Numbered from the stretch's first letter, positions 1 through 8,732 are shown. The stretch: 64,000 nt of DNA from Bacillota bacterium (GCA_023401925.1 JAEXDA010000049.1:186001-250000), one strand, 5' to 3'. Numbers and translations are program-made. Notes: generated from the sequence alone by a model not told the origin.

Positions 1-75
1 GTATGTTTTTGTAGTCATTAATTCATCCGAAAAAGAACTCCCTATGAAATAAATTCTTAATGAACGCATGGATAA

Positions 76-372
76 TTAAAGCTTCGTCGTAAAAAAATCT
101 TTGAAAACGAAGTGCAAGCCGGAAAGTTGGTCAATAACCTCTCTCTCGTCTCCCCCAACGATGTAAATTCGAAGAAGCGCGCTCAGTGGGAGAGTACCCC
201 CAGACGTTGACATCTAAAATATTTTGGGCTTCGAAGGCATCGGTTACTGAGAGAGGTCTGCGCCCCAAGTTTTCAATTTTATTGCTTCCAAAAAATGCAT
301 CCGTAACTTGATGACATTGGAGGAGGACCTACCGGTTAAAACCGGTTTCATGCAAATGCTGAAAAAGCTGCT
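76..372 (+). pseudogene. decayed coding sequence, unidentified
   Basis: An open frame runs from 76 to a stop at 208-210. Further coding-like pieces in other frames follow to about 372 with several stops. No start codon, ribosome site or intact domain is visible. The pieces look like a broken gene, possibly transposase-derived, but I do not recognise a family. A 7-bp hairpin (ACCGGTT, loop AA, AACCGGT) lies near 332-347. Nothing else is seen between 1 and 372. Confidence 0.25.
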
Positions 373-426
373 TTGGTCAGGCAATTATTGAATATTATAA
401 CATATTTTGAGGTTATAATTCATACC

Positions 427-617
427 ATGTCAGAAAATGATTCCCAAGAAATTTCCAAACTTTTGGAACAAATCGCCCTTAGCCGCCTCCGGATGCAAAA
501 TCTCTGGATTGCCAAGGGTTGCATTGATTCTGAGGTGCTGGCGGCCAGTTTTTGAACCGCTATGATTTGTTGCACCCGCCGAATACATCAATTCTATGCC
601 CAGTGGATGAACGTTAA
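427..617 (+). pseudogene. Spo0E-like small protein, probably frameshifted
   Basis: The ORF from ATG 427 to the stop at 553-555 encodes a short helical protein. Its body (SKLLEQIALSRLRMQNL, then a turn, then DSEVLAAS) matches the helix-turn-helix layout of Spo0E-type aspartyl-phosphate phosphatases, which dephosphorylate Spo0A~P in endospore formers. It stops just where the family's SxxxD-type second-helix motif should be. A run of five T at 549-553 lies at the break. Reading on in the other frame from 552 gives LNRYDLLH and a stop at 615-617, a plausible lost C-terminus. An indel in the T-run is therefore likely; a sequencing error is possible. It is the only accepted ORF on the + strand. Confidence 0.45.
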
Positions 618-635
618 AAAATCGAATGAAAAAAT

Positions 636-661
636 AAAACCAGGTGGGATGGCCTGGTTTT
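636..661. terminator. bidirectional intrinsic terminator
   Basis: A 9-bp stem (AAAACCAGG / CCTGGTTTT) with an 8-nt loop has T-rich tracts on both sides (ATTATTTTTT on +, ATTTTTT on -). It sits between the + strand Spo0E-like remnant and the end of the minus-strand membrane-protein operon, and would stop transcription from both. Confidence 0.8.
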
Positions 662-675
662 GCAGTAATTATTTT

Positions 676-966
676 TTACTTTTTTGAATTTGCCTTTTTA
701 TTAAAATAAGGATGAAGTATTACTCGAAAAGCTGTTATTCCTATCCAGACATAAAATCCGTTCGTCGCCGCTTTATTATCTATAGCCTTAAAGCCATATA
801 ACGCTGCAATAAAAATTGGTATTAAGATAATAATCAAAATATCTTTTTGATGTAGGACCGGCCACTTTGAGATGTTGAAAATACCTAAAAAGTCTTTTAA
901 TCCATTGAGAACTTCATTTAAAGTTTTAAGTAAAATACTGCCATCTCCAGGAGGCTTATTTAACAA
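676..966 (-). CDS. small membrane protein, unknown function
   Basis: This 96-residue protein has two hydrophobic segments, at about residues 42-62 (DILIIILIPIFIAALYGF) and 70-86, and a basic C-terminus. The TTG start at 966 is favoured because GGAGG lies 8 nt upstream. The start overlaps the end of the 212-codon upstream ORF by 7 nt, so the two genes are probably translationally coupled and their products may form one membrane complex. No family is recognised. It lies beyond the lysis genes and has its own upstream promoter, so it need not belong to the tailocin. Confidence 0.65.
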   Translation of the reverse strand: MLNKPPGDGSILLKTLNEVLNGLKDFLGIFNISKWPVLHQKDILIIILIPIFIAALYGFKAIDNKAATNGFYVWIGITAFRVILHPYFNKKANSKK

Positions 967-1562
967 GTTTTACGCCTCCAAGAAATATATTCACTGATCG
1001 CCGTTGAACCAAAACTTAATACTAGGATGATGCCGATGATGAGAACAAATACCGGGATAATTTTACATAGAGTCAATGCTAATAAAACACTCAACGCAAT
1101 GATGTAAAAACCTATATTAAGTTTTAGGAGCAAGCTTGATTTTCTTTGACTTTTAATTTTAGCCATTGAAGCCGCCTCCTTCCATAATACCTCAACATCT
1201 ATCTTCATTAAACTATCGACATATTTATTTAAAGTGTTGGCATTTTCCACCAATAAATTACGAAGACCGAATTTAAATGGAATCTTCTTACTTTTAACCT
1301 TGAACTTATAGAGTATTTCCCTAACATGTCCTTCGTTATTTTGAAGAAATGATACATAATCAATATATTTTTGAGGATTTGCCAAAGCCTTTTCACTGTT
1401 CTTAATTAACCGATTACTAATTCCATATAGGTTCCTTACCTTAGAATATTCGGGGGAACAATAAAAGAGTACCGTAGAATTACGATTACACCGCTTGACG
1501 AATCTATCAATCGTTTCAATGCATTCGGAATGATAAAAACCATATGCACCGGACGTCATCAT
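960..1562 (-). CDS. membrane-anchored protein, unknown function
   Basis: The soluble N-terminal domain of about 145 residues is rich in helices. Two adjacent transmembrane helices follow near the C-terminus (FYIIALSVLLALTLCKIIPV and VLIIGIILVLSFG). A longer frame reaches 1598, but the promoter I see (-10 at 1599-1604) would start RNA near 1591, downstream of that ATG. The ATG at 1562 has GGGAGA just upstream, so I use it. It is co-transcribed with the 96-residue membrane protein that overlaps its end. No conserved motif is recognised. The pair could be a small defence or stress module acquired next to the cluster, but that is only a guess. Confidence 0.65.
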   Translation of the reverse strand: MMTSGAYGFYHSECIETIDRFVKRCNRNSTVLFYCSPEYSKVRNLYGISNRLIKNSEKALANPQKYIDYVSFLQNNEGHVREILYKFKVKSKKIPFKFGLRNLLVENANTLNKYVDSLMKIDVEVLWKEAASMAKIKSQRKSSLLLKLNIGFYIIALSVLLALTLCKIIPVFVLIIGIILVLSFGSTAISEYISWRRKTC

Positions 1563-1598
1563 TATCTCCCTGTTTTCAGAAAATACTCTTAATACCAA

Positions 1599-1627
1599 AT
1601 ATTATCAAAAACGTTCCACACGGTCAA
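1599..1627 (-). promoter_or_regulatory. sigma-A-like promoter of the membrane-protein operon
   Basis: On the minus strand TTGACC (1622-1627) is followed by exactly 17 bp and then TAATAT (1599-1604), a near-consensus housekeeping promoter. It separates the two membrane-protein genes from the late tail/lysis operon and decides their start. An AAGGAATTTCCTT palindrome lies just upstream (about 1626-1638) and could be a regulator site. Confidence 0.75.
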
Positions 1628-1681
1628 GGAATTTCCTTCCATTTTTAAAAAAAATAACTCAAAATATTTGTAAAAAAACAG

Positions 1682-2200
1682 CTACCTTTTTCCTTTCAAA
1701 TCGTCATAAAACTGAATCGGGTTAAACAAGTCTTTCCCCGGATTAGCCCTTCCCCCCAGGAAATCTTCCCAGAAAAAGGGGTCAAAATGCCGTCTTACCG
1801 GATCATACTTGGAATGGGGCTGGATATATTCCTGGGTGGCCCGGAATCCATACCTGCCGCAAATGTCATGGATCAAATCCAGTAGATTTTGGTATACCAC
1901 CGGCTGGATCGGTTCACAGGTCTCGATCCCGATCGCAAAATGGTTGGCCCCAATGCAATGGTGAGCCCGTTCGTTCTCGGGGATACACTGGATAATTTGG
2001 CCTCCATCCACAATATAGTGGGCCGAGGCATAGATTTTTCCGGCCAAGGGCGGATGATTGAGACTTTCAAAATAGTTCCGATTCACCCGGGCGGATGTGC
2101 CGGGGTTTCCGGTGCGGTGGACGATAATCATCCGGGGCGCAATGGCATCCCCCGGCCGGTTGGGACCCAGGCTAAGCATCGCCTTGGTTATCGGTATCAT
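1682..2200 (-). CDS. N-acetylmuramoyl-L-alanine amidase (endolysin)
   Basis: This 172-residue single-domain Amidase_2 (T7 lysozyme/PGRP-like) enzyme cleaves the bond between muramic acid and the stem peptide. Visible landmarks are the first zinc histidine in MIIVHRTGNPG, the HYIVDGGQIIQCIPENERAHHC core, AIGIETCEP, and PHSKYDP near the C-terminus with the last ligand region. There is no signal peptide or binding domain, so release needs the holin. Its ATG overlaps the holin end by 29 nt, with GGAAG 9 nt upstream. As the last gene of the tail operon it should lyse the producing cell and free the particles. Confidence 0.9.
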   Translation of the reverse strand: MIPITKAMLSLGPNRPGDAIAPRMIIVHRTGNPGTSARVNRNYFESLNHPPLAGKIYASAHYIVDGGQIIQCIPENERAHHCIGANHFAIGIETCEPIQPVVYQNLLDLIHDICGRYGFRATQEYIQPHSKYDPVRRHFDPFFWEDFLGGRANPGKDLFNPIQFYDDLKGKR

Positions 2201-2699
2201 GATGGGTCACTTCCTTTCGCGGAGCCGGAGCGGAAAGCGGATTGGAATTGGCCAAACGGCCCTGGATTAATTGCATCACTTGGTCCAATATGGGGAATTT
2301 GATATGATGGAGTCCGCAAATCTTCTGGATGTTCTCAAGGACAGAGTAACTTTCCGTCAGCACGATAAAGCTCTCGATCATCCCCTGGACCACGGCAAGA
2401 AGTCCTATTAAGCCGCATTGATAGCCGATGGATAGCAACACCAGATAGATCAGCAGTTTGACCAGGCCGTGAAACATTTTGCGGGATTCCGGCTTGATGA
2501 CCGGATTGGTCCTGGCGTAATAATATCCGGTGGCCGTATCCAAAAACCAAAGTAAGATCACGGCGGCATAAACCGGTCTGAAAGTACCGAAGAGTATCCG
2601 GAAGAGTCCCAAAAAAATACCGGCAATCACTTTGACTACCGGATACTCGCCGAGGCGTTTAAAAAAATGGATAAATATTTCTAAGTCGTTCAAGATCAT
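2172..2699 (-). CDS. phage holin, Holin_4/TcdE-like family
   Basis: This 175-residue membrane protein has several hydrophobic helices. The typical family signature around LLWFLDTATGYYYAR is followed by a lysine-rich KMFHGLVKLLIYLVLL helix and another membrane segment. The C-terminus is polar. It forms pores that let the downstream amidase reach the wall. It overlaps the amidase and follows an intrinsic terminator. Its first codons and leader are partly repeated at 11108-11163, a duplication scar inside the baseplate array. Confidence 0.88.
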   Translation of the reverse strand: MILNDLEIFIHFFKRLGEYPVVKVIAGIFLGLFRILFGTFRPVYAAVILLWFLDTATGYYYARTNPVIKPESRKMFHGLVKLLIYLVLLSIGYQCGLIGLLAVVQGMIESFIVLTESYSVLENIQKICGLHHIKFPILDQVMQLIQGRLANSNPLSAPAPRKEVTHHDTDNQGDA

Positions 2700-2731
2700 G
2701 ACACCATCCTTTTGGTTTCGTTGATGAATAT

Positions 2732-2754
2732 AAAAATACCGCCCTTAGGGGCGG
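2732..2754 (-). terminator. intrinsic terminator before the holin
   Basis: On the minus strand CCGCCC-CTAA-GGGCGG is followed by TATTTTT. It would reduce read-through from the fibre genes into the lysis genes. A related hairpin lies at 11169-11194 beside the copied holin start, so it is part of a duplicated unit. Confidence 0.7.
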
Positions 2755-2765
2755 CCGTTTCATCA

Positions 2766-3143
2766 TTATTGTAACTGTGCTCTTAATGCCTTTATTTGTG
2801 TTTCATATTCCGATAACTTCGATAATGCCACTGGATATATAGCCTGTTCATCTGCAGCGGTACTGTCTTTATATAGTGTTATTTCTCTCATAGCCCTGGC
2901 CGATTTGATTTCCAACACTTCAATTTGGGCCTTGATTGAAGCGTTATTTTCGGAAATAACTTCTGCACCGGCCGGAATATTCTCTTGCCAAACATAAAGG
3001 GGAGAACCCTTTTCATCGTATCTCCCCCAATCGCCGCCAAATACCACTGTGTTGTCATCGCCGTAGGCGACAGCTTCTCCATAGGTAATTGTCTCATCTG
3101 TATTTTTAATTACTGGTACTAGTTTATATTTTGACTTATTCAT
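2766..3143 (-). CDS. tail-fibre-associated protein, likely fibre chaperone
   Basis: This 125-residue protein has a beta-rich N-terminal half (AVAYGDDNTVVFGGDWGRYD) and a C-terminal half predicted to be helical (ending SEYETQIKALRAQLQ). Size, position right after a fibre gene and the helical C-terminus parallel the fibre-assembly-like genes at 4944, 11270 and 27967, though similarity is weak. Such proteins usually help fibre trimers fold or stay attached. It is the last gene before the terminator that precedes the holin. Confidence 0.5.
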   Translation of the reverse strand: MNKSKYKLVPVIKNTDETITYGEAVAYGDDNTVVFGGDWGRYDEKGSPLYVWQENIPAGAEVISENNASIKAQIEVLEIKSARAMREITLYKDSTAADEQAIYPVALSKLSEYETQIKALRAQLQ

Positions 3144-3158
3144 TTTTTATGTACTCCT

Positions 3159-4589
3159 TTATAGTTCTGCATCTGCTGAAGTAATATTTCCATTGGTAGC
3201 ATTTGAGGTTAATGTACCCCACCAGCCATTTTGATCACAACTTACGGTATTAAATCCTGTTTTTGTGATTGTTGGAGATACTCTCATTGGAACAAACCAA
3301 TTACCACAAAACTCTGCCGCTCCACTGTCGGGAGAAAGATAAGTTGCAATAGCAGTATGTTTTTGATAGTATCGCTGACACATCGCCAATTCTTGTTGAA
3401 ATGGTCTATATTCAAAAGCCGTTGCAACTGTCCCCAGTTCAAATTGTGCTTCCGTAAGATAGAAATTTTTGGTTGTTATCCCGCCACAGGCAGCGAAAAT
3501 TAATATTTCAATTCCGTTGCCGCAAGCTCCCATATCCGTGACTGCAAATGACAAGGGGGTGCTTGTTCCGCTTGCAACCGATGTTACGAAAGAGCCGATT
3601 GCTGTAACTGGTGAAAATACATCAGCCGTTGCAGAAGGTTTGTTCATCATAACGGTATAATTCACCGCACTTCCTACGTCGTGATAAACAAGACAGCTAA
3701 ATACCGCTGGCTGATTCATAAATTTCAGGGCATCTTTTGCTTCGATTCGATACCTAAAATAGACGGTTCCCGTTCCGGTTATGGTCGCATTGGTTAAGGC
3801 GATTCCATAACCGGTTCTTCCAATAGGACCTGAAGTTGACTGCCCGAATATTCCCGCACTCACAGCCGTCCCGGATGCATAAGCCGCCCATCTATCAACG
3901 CCGTATTGAGCGGAAGTCGATAAAGCAGCCGAAGCGCGTTGTTGAACCATTCCGCTCCCGTTAATAATGGCATTTCGGTTAACCCCTTGTGAAGCCAATA
4001 AAAAACCACTGGCGGGAATGCCTCCTAAGGTAAGCGCGTTTCCGCGATATACATAAGGGTCGTAGCCGGCAATGTTCTTTACTTTAATAACCGGTATTAA
4101 AGCCACATTGCGAGGGCGAGTTTCAGAAGCTATACGGGGCGTACCGTTTACGTCATCCGAACCGATACTTTGACTTACTTCCCCTGATGCTCGTATATTT
4201 GAAAAATAACCAGCGACATAATCTGCAACACTACCTGATAACCATGAACTAAATACTTTTGATAATATTTTATGCCCCTGAAATGCATCTAATTGCTCAC
4301 TACCAAGTATTCTTCCCGGATCAATCCCTATACCATCATCTAACCCACGTATAAATCTGCCGCGTAAATCAGGTATATTAAAAGTACTTATTCCGTCGCC
4401 AGCACCAAATGCTGTTCCTATTTTATTAAATAGTTCAACAAATAGAGTTCTGGATAAGGCTCTACCATCACATTTCATCCAACCATTCGGGATATTATAA
4501 CAAGGTATAAATTTGATATCCCCAATGGATGAATCCGGCTGTTGAATTGTCATTGGTAAATCTTTTATTGTAGATGAAAACCCTGACAT
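3159..4589 (-). CDS. tail fibre with phage tail-collar domain
   Basis: In this 476-residue protein residues ~20-90 form a Phage_Collar domain (IGDIKFIPCYNIPNGWMKCDG, then FNIPDLRGRFIRGLDDG). A 'TRPRNVALIPVIKVKNIAG' stretch links it to a beta-rich receptor-binding-like C-terminus. The N-terminal half resembles the 1042-residue fibre at 5272-8400, including the TRPRNVALxPIIKVKNIAG linker, while the C-terminus differs, so this is a swapped receptor-binding end. The gene lies beyond a structured 225-nt element that separates it from the preceding cassette. Confidence 0.8.
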   Translation of the reverse strand: MSGFSSTIKDLPMTIQQPDSSIGDIKFIPCYNIPNGWMKCDGRALSRTLFVELFNKIGTAFGAGDGISTFNIPDLRGRFIRGLDDGIGIDPGRILGSEQLDAFQGHKILSKVFSSWLSGSVADYVAGYFSNIRASGEVSQSIGSDDVNGTPRIASETRPRNVALIPVIKVKNIAGYDPYVYRGNALTLGGIPASGFLLASQGVNRNAIINGSGMVQQRASAALSTSAQYGVDRWAAYASGTAVSAGIFGQSTSGPIGRTGYGIALTNATITGTGTVYFRYRIEAKDALKFMNQPAVFSCLVYHDVGSAVNYTVMMNKPSATADVFSPVTAIGSFVTSVASGTSTPLSFAVTDMGACGNGIEILIFAACGGITTKNFYLTEAQFELGTVATAFEYRPFQQELAMCQRYYQKHTAIATYLSPDSGAAEFCGNWFVPMRVSPTITKTGFNTVSCDQNGWWGTLTSNATNGNITSADAEL

Positions 4590-4612
4590 TGTATCACCTT
4601 TCTTTTTGAAAT

Positions 4613-4837
4613 AGTTGATTATAAAGTTGATTCAGCAAAAGCCCAAAAACAACTCACTCCTCCAGCTACCTTAACTCCGGGTACTTACCGTCAAGCCGCT
4701 TCCCATCCCTTTAGCATTTGAATCAAACCAGCGGTTAACGGGAGGGGAAATGCTACCGAGCATCTTTTATCGACCGGGTTCCTGAAGGGGTGAGTCGATA
4801 GACCAGCAGCTTTACCGAGTGAACTTTATAATCAACT
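4613..4837 (-). ncRNA. structured RNA-like element, ~225 nt, framed by 16-bp arms
   Basis: Two perfect 16-nt complementary arms (4613-4628 and 4822-4837) enclose about 190 nt without a convincing ORF. Read on the minus strand the interior can form many helices: TATCGAC/GTCGATA, ATGCT-CGGT-AGCAT, a 12-bp CCGT..CCGCT / AGCGG..ACGG helix with one bulge, and CACTC/GAGTG, while CTCAC/GTGAG could add a pseudoknot. Such compact folding between two fibre cassettes suggests a functional RNA or a small mobile RNA element. A HEARO/omega-RNA-like scaffold (IscB/IsrB family) is one possibility, but no associated nuclease gene is present and I cannot run Rfam. Confidence 0.55.
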
Positions 4838-4867
4838 TGAAATATAAATAACCACTTTTAAAGGTAG

Positions 4868-4954
4868 TCATTTACGATATTTGCAATTCGAATTTGTACA
4901 TTTGCCATCACTGTCTACGGTGTGTCCACAAATAGGACATAAATTAAGCACCAT
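4868..4954 (-). CDS. zinc-ribbon micropeptide, copy A (28 aa)
   Basis: ATG at 4954 has GGAGG 9 nt upstream and overlaps the stop of the preceding chaperone-like gene, so it is translationally coupled. The 28-residue product contains CPICG, then after a D/G-K turn C-x4-C and the end CKYRK, a minimal four-cysteine zinc-ribbon knuckle. Two relatives occur at 11194 and 27897, each in the same position behind a fibre-chaperone-like gene with the same SD spacing. Conservation of all cysteines and of the ending across three diverged cassettes argues for selection on the peptide. Its role is unknown; stabilising a fibre or its chaperone is a possibility. Confidence 0.75.
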   Translation of the reverse strand: MVLNLCPICGHTVDSDGKCTNSNCKYRK

Positions 4955-5288
4955 TGATAATAGCCTCCATTTTTGAGTTATATTCGGCATGTAATGCGAC
5001 ATAAGCAGCCTTTAACGTTGTAACCGTATCCGTATCACCTAAAGCATCCGCCCCTTGGATAGCTGATTTTAATTCCTCAAATTGCGATAAATATTCAGCA
5101 TTCAAAGCATCAATTTTTTGCTGAATCGTTAAAATAATAGGGGGAACAAAATCATCTGCGACCTGTTCCCACCCTTGATCATAGTATTGCTGTTTTAATT
5201 CATCAGAAAGCCATGAATTGCCCCAAGGATAGTTCGATTGAAGCTCGTTTGTATTTTTGTTATACCACATTTTATAGTACCTCCGCAT
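4944..5288 (-). CDS. tail fibre assembly-like protein
   Basis: This 114-residue protein has a short N-terminal beta motif (MWYNKNTNELQSNYPWGNSW) and helical C-terminus ending HAEYNSKMEAIINGA. It is closely similar to the protein at 11270-11617. It starts 17 nt inside the end of the large upstream fibre gene, which suggests coupled synthesis, as expected for a dedicated fibre chaperone or a small fibre-tip subunit. The C-terminal MEA codons also carry the GGAGG that serves the following zinc-ribbon peptide. A start a few codons further in (MWYN, about 5270) is equally possible. Confidence 0.7.
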   Translation of the reverse strand: MRRYYKMWYNKNTNELQSNYPWGNSWLSDELKQQYYDQGWEQVADDFVPPIILTIQQKIDALNAEYLSQFEELKSAIQGADALGDTDTVTTLKAAYVALHAEYNSKMEAIINGA

Positions 5289-8200
5289 AACAACCTATAT
5301 ATCCAGATGTTCGATAAGAGCCATTTAAAAATATTCCAGTTTGCATTGTTCTAATCGAAAAACTATTATTAAATATAGGGTACATTTCTATACCGTAAGA
5401 AGTACTACTAGGCCCATCGAAACGAGATGAAATGTCAGATTCATTTCTTCCATTTCCATCTTCGGCATATTTATACATAGCAGCCACCTTCCTTGTTCCA
5501 AATGGATTATTCCACTTTAAAATACTGTTTCCACTGAACCATTGCCATCCTAAAAATACCCGTTTATTTCCTTCTACTTTAGTTGCCCCTTCATTCCTCA
5601 TATATTTATAATCAGTGTCATTATACTCAATCAACCCACTTGAGCCAGTTCGGGCAAAACCAAGCGAAATTGAGTTTGATGGTAGGCAATCGTCAATCAA
5701 AGTGCGGTCTTTTTGAAGCATAAGTGCATTATAATATTGAGCTATTTCTGCTTGAGATAAGGCACGTGGTGAATAATATAGATAATCAATATTTCCGTTA
5801 AAATAGTTGCTGCTAGCCCTTCCAATGTATGAAGCTTCCGAAGTAGTATACACTGTTATGTTTTGTGTGCTATCTACATTTGGCGAGTTGATATAAAAAT
5901 ATGCAGTTCCATTTTCAACTCTAATTGCGAAGAAAAACGGAGTGTTCAAGGGAACCACACCAGTACTGTAAATAGAAGTCACCCCACTAATTGATAAAGT
6001 ACCAGAAAGAGAAACGTTAGTGAATATATTAGCATTACCAAGTATTGGTCTCCAAGCCGAAGAATAGTTATTAACAGTCATTATTCCTAATAGCGTAAAA
6101 GAACTACTAAAGGAAAAATTACCTATTGCTATATAGTCGCTTGTCCCATTAAACTTCCTTGCCTTCCCCAATCCAATCTCACTATCAACAATCGTCGTCC
6201 CCGTTGCCGTTCCATTCAACGTTCCATTCTCATCTGTTACAGTCGTTCCAGAAATATCATCAAATTTATAAATATGCGCTCCTGTTGTAGTGTTATTAGC
6301 TGGATAAGAAGCTGAATATCCGGTATAGTGACAGGGCAAGCAGAGTTTATTGGATATTGCTGCTATTTGCTGGGGAGTGCGAACTTTGGAACGAAGTTCT
6401 AGGTAATGAATAATTCCATTACAAAAAGCTGTGCTACCTATATTACTCCTAAAAATATATAAAGCTGAACTACCAGTCGTTAAAGTTAACCCCGAAGCGG
6501 TATAAACTAAATTACCGTTTACAAAAACTTTTACCGCAGAGCCGTCATAGCAATAACTAATAAAGTATGTTTTTCCGATTTCTAGATCAAATCCTGTATC
6601 TCCGTTATTCGTACTATTATAACCACAATACAACCTAGTTCCAGTTAAAAATGCATAAAAGAAACTATTAGTATTTGTACCATATATTGCTATATATTGA
6701 CTTCCAGTTAATGACAGAGGCGTAAATATAACATCTAACTCTCTTTCTTGCGCCGCAGTTGGAAATCCAGTTGAATTAGCACTTGTGTAATATCCAGTGC
6801 TTCCATCTCCTTGCATACCATAATCAGCCCAGCCATCAATCAATGTCACTGTTCCTGCAGGAGTCATATTATTAGCAACAGCCAACCCATTTCCAACAGC
6901 GCTATTGGCTATTGCTCCAGTAGTGTTAAATATCCATTGACCAACAGTATACTGATCAGGATCTGGATATTTAGCATCATAATGCCCTATTATAGGAACT
7001 ATAGTTGATTCCCCTGCGTCTTGAGCATAGACATAAGCAGCTTTTCTAGGAGGCAATGCTATAGTATATGGAGTACCCTTAAAGTTTCTCAGTTTGTTAA
7101 TCGATGCTTCAAACGGAGATACAATTAAATCACTGCCCGCAAAACTAAAATGGGCACCATAGTCACCTGGCCCTACTTCTTTTAGGTAATTATTAAAAGG
7201 ATATCCTATAGCATCTGTTGCCAACATAAAGTCCTTCGGATAGTACCCAGCCAGAGTTTTGGCGTTGCCGTCACTTACTGTAGGATCAACACTGGCTATA
7301 TTCTTTACTTTAATTACATACATTAAAGCAATCCAAGGCTGCATATTATTATGATGTCCGTTATTTCCTGATCCTGTACTTGTTATGGTTTGATCGATCC
7401 AATAAGAGCCATTTGCATTTCCCGCAATACCAAGCGCGCCTCCAGGTGCACCCATTCCTTTAACGCTTATTACATTATGTGTGTGCAATGGTGTTTCATT
7501 GGTTGTTAATGTATGATTTTCTTTTCCACCAGTGCCACCCAAGACATCTGCATTATCGTTTGTTACATTATTTGCACTTGTTCCACCCATATTATCTAGA
7601 CCAATTGGAACACGACCCCGTAAATCTGGCAAGTTAAATGTAGAACTACCATCCCCAACTCCATAGGTTGTTCCTATTTTGTTAAATAAATCCGGATAGA
7701 TTATTCTTGATATAGCTGACCCATCACACTCTAACCATCCTGGGTCAGGAGTATTGGCAGCAGTTAATATGACAGTACCAATTGGGGAGGTATTGTTCCC
7801 GGCCAACATAAGAGCAAAGTCACTAGCATGTAAACCATCTACTGTATCTGCGTTAGCACCAATGACCTCTGCATCGGAACCAGCTATGTTCTTTACTTTA
7901 ATAATAGGAACAAGAGCTACGTTACGAGGACGAGTTTCAGTCGAGCCATAATAATAACTTCCATCAGCCCCATTATATTTGCCGTATTGTCCTATAGAAG
8001 AGAACCTAAAAGTATTGCTGCCGCCACTAGAGATTAGTAGATTACCATTAACAACAGAGCCATCGTTTGTTAATCCAATATCATGATTATGTTTTTCTAC
8101 CGAACCCGTTTGTAAGCTTCCTAGTGTCCTCCCGCTATCTACCCCTCTACCATGATCCCAGCCACGAATAAATTCACCACGAAGATCGGGTATATTGAAG

Positions 8201-8400
8201 GTAGTACTTTCATCTCCTGCACCATAAGTGGTTCCGATTTTATTAAATAATTCTACAAAGGTTGTCCTTGATATCGCGGAGCCGTTACATTCCATCCAAC
8301 CATCAGGAATTGTGTTATAAGCAATAAACGCGATATCTCCAATATGATATAGTGGTGCAGGTATAACTCTAGTAAATTTATTTGAAATCATGTTACTCAT
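5272..8400 (-). CDS. large tail fibre with two collar and two LamG-like domains
   Basis: This is a 1042-residue protein. Residues ~15-90 and ~205-280 are two tail-collar domains (FNIPDLRGEFIRGWDHG; FNLPDLRGRVPIGLDNMGG). The region ~470-690 is a concanavalin/LamG-like domain (VNGNLVYTASGLTL, IIHYLELRSKVRTPQQIAAI). A second such domain runs to ~880 (GLGKARKFNGTSDYIAIG, ALSQAEIAQYYNALM), followed by a C-terminal tip. From about residue 400 on it is homologous to the 869-residue fibre at 11596-14205, although their N-termini differ, so the receptor-binding half has moved between attachment domains. Its ATG overlaps the stop of the upstream gene (ATGA). It probably binds a cell-surface glycan. Confidence 0.85.
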   Translation of the reverse strand: MSNMISNKFTRVIPAPLYHIGDIAFIAYNTIPDGWMECNGSAISRTTFVELFNKIGTTYGAGDESTTFNIPDLRGEFIRGWDHGRGVDSGRTLGSLQTGSVEKHNHDIGLTNDGSVVNGNLLISSGGSNTFRFSSIGQYGKYNGADGSYYYGSTETRPRNVALVPIIKVKNIAGSDAEVIGANADTVDGLHASDFALMLAGNNTSPIGTVILTAANTPDPGWLECDGSAISRIIYPDLFNKIGTTYGVGDGSSTFNLPDLRGRVPIGLDNMGGTSANNVTNDNADVLGGTGGKENHTLTTNETPLHTHNVISVKGMGAPGGALGIAGNANGSYWIDQTITSTGSGNNGHHNNMQPWIALMYVIKVKNIASVDPTVSDGNAKTLAGYYPKDFMLATDAIGYPFNNYLKEVGPGDYGAHFSFAGSDLIVSPFEASINKLRNFKGTPYTIALPPRKAAYVYAQDAGESTIVPIIGHYDAKYPDPDQYTVGQWIFNTTGAIANSAVGNGLAVANNMTPAGTVTLIDGWADYGMQGDGSTGYYTSANSTGFPTAAQERELDVIFTPLSLTGSQYIAIYGTNTNSFFYAFLTGTRLYCGYNSTNNGDTGFDLEIGKTYFISYCYDGSAVKVFVNGNLVYTASGLTLTTGSSALYIFRSNIGSTAFCNGIIHYLELRSKVRTPQQIAAISNKLCLPCHYTGYSASYPANNTTTGAHIYKFDDISGTTVTDENGTLNGTATGTTIVDSEIGLGKARKFNGTSDYIAIGNFSFSSSFTLLGIMTVNNYSSAWRPILGNANIFTNVSLSGTLSISGVTSIYSTGVVPLNTPFFFAIRVENGTAYFYINSPNVDSTQNITVYTTSEASYIGRASSNYFNGNIDYLYYSPRALSQAEIAQYYNALMLQKDRTLIDDCLPSNSISLGFARTGSSGLIEYNDTDYKYMRNEGATKVEGNKRVFLGWQWFSGNSILKWNNPFGTRKVAAMYKYAEDGNGRNESDISSRFDGPSSTSYGIEMYPIFNNSFSIRTMQTGIFLNGSYRTSGYIGCYAEVL

Positions 8401-8732
8401 TGGCTCATTTCCACCCCGCTCATTGTGACTCCGACAACGTCAGCAACATCACATAGAATTTGAACCGACATCCCGGCATTTAAAAAAGTCGAAAAAGAAA
8501 TAATCTGAGTTTCACCGGCAAGCAATGGAGAAGAACTCAAGATTGTATTTTTGACAGCAGGCGTGTCGCTGGACGCAACAAAATAAACTGTCACACTAGC
8601 ATTGGTTGCGCTGGTGTTGCAAAGAATCATTTCTTTGATAATGGAAATGGAAGCAGCCGGTACTGTATAAACCGTACTTACAGTCATACCTGCTGCCGCT
8701 TGACCTAACTGTTTCATTGTAGTAGTCGCCAT
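8397..8732 (-). CDS. small beta-rich tail protein
   Basis: This 111-residue protein has a repeated threonine/valine-rich beta pattern (VYTVPAASISIIKEMILCNTS, VTVYFVASSD, ETQIISFSTFLNAG, MSVQILCDV) and no cysteine knuckle or signal peptide. It reads like a small immunoglobulin- or jelly-roll-type virion protein. It overlaps both neighbours at the start/stop codons, so it is tightly coupled between a fibre adaptor and the long fibre. It may form a collar or adaptor on this baseplate copy. No equivalent is present in the other two J-I cassettes. Confidence 0.6.
   Translation of the reverse strand: MATTTMKQLGQAAAGMTVSTVYTVPAASISIIKEMILCNTSATNASVTVYFVASSDTPAVKNTILSSSPLLAGETQIISFSTFLNAGMSVQILCDVADVVGVTMSGVEMSQ

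Noticed and set aside
1889..2302. 137-residue + strand ORF
   Set aside because: Antisense to the amidase and holin, both clear family members.
8397..8732. Fourth zinc-ribbon or chaperone gene
   Set aside because: Beta-rich protein without cysteine knuckles; position before, not after, the fibre.
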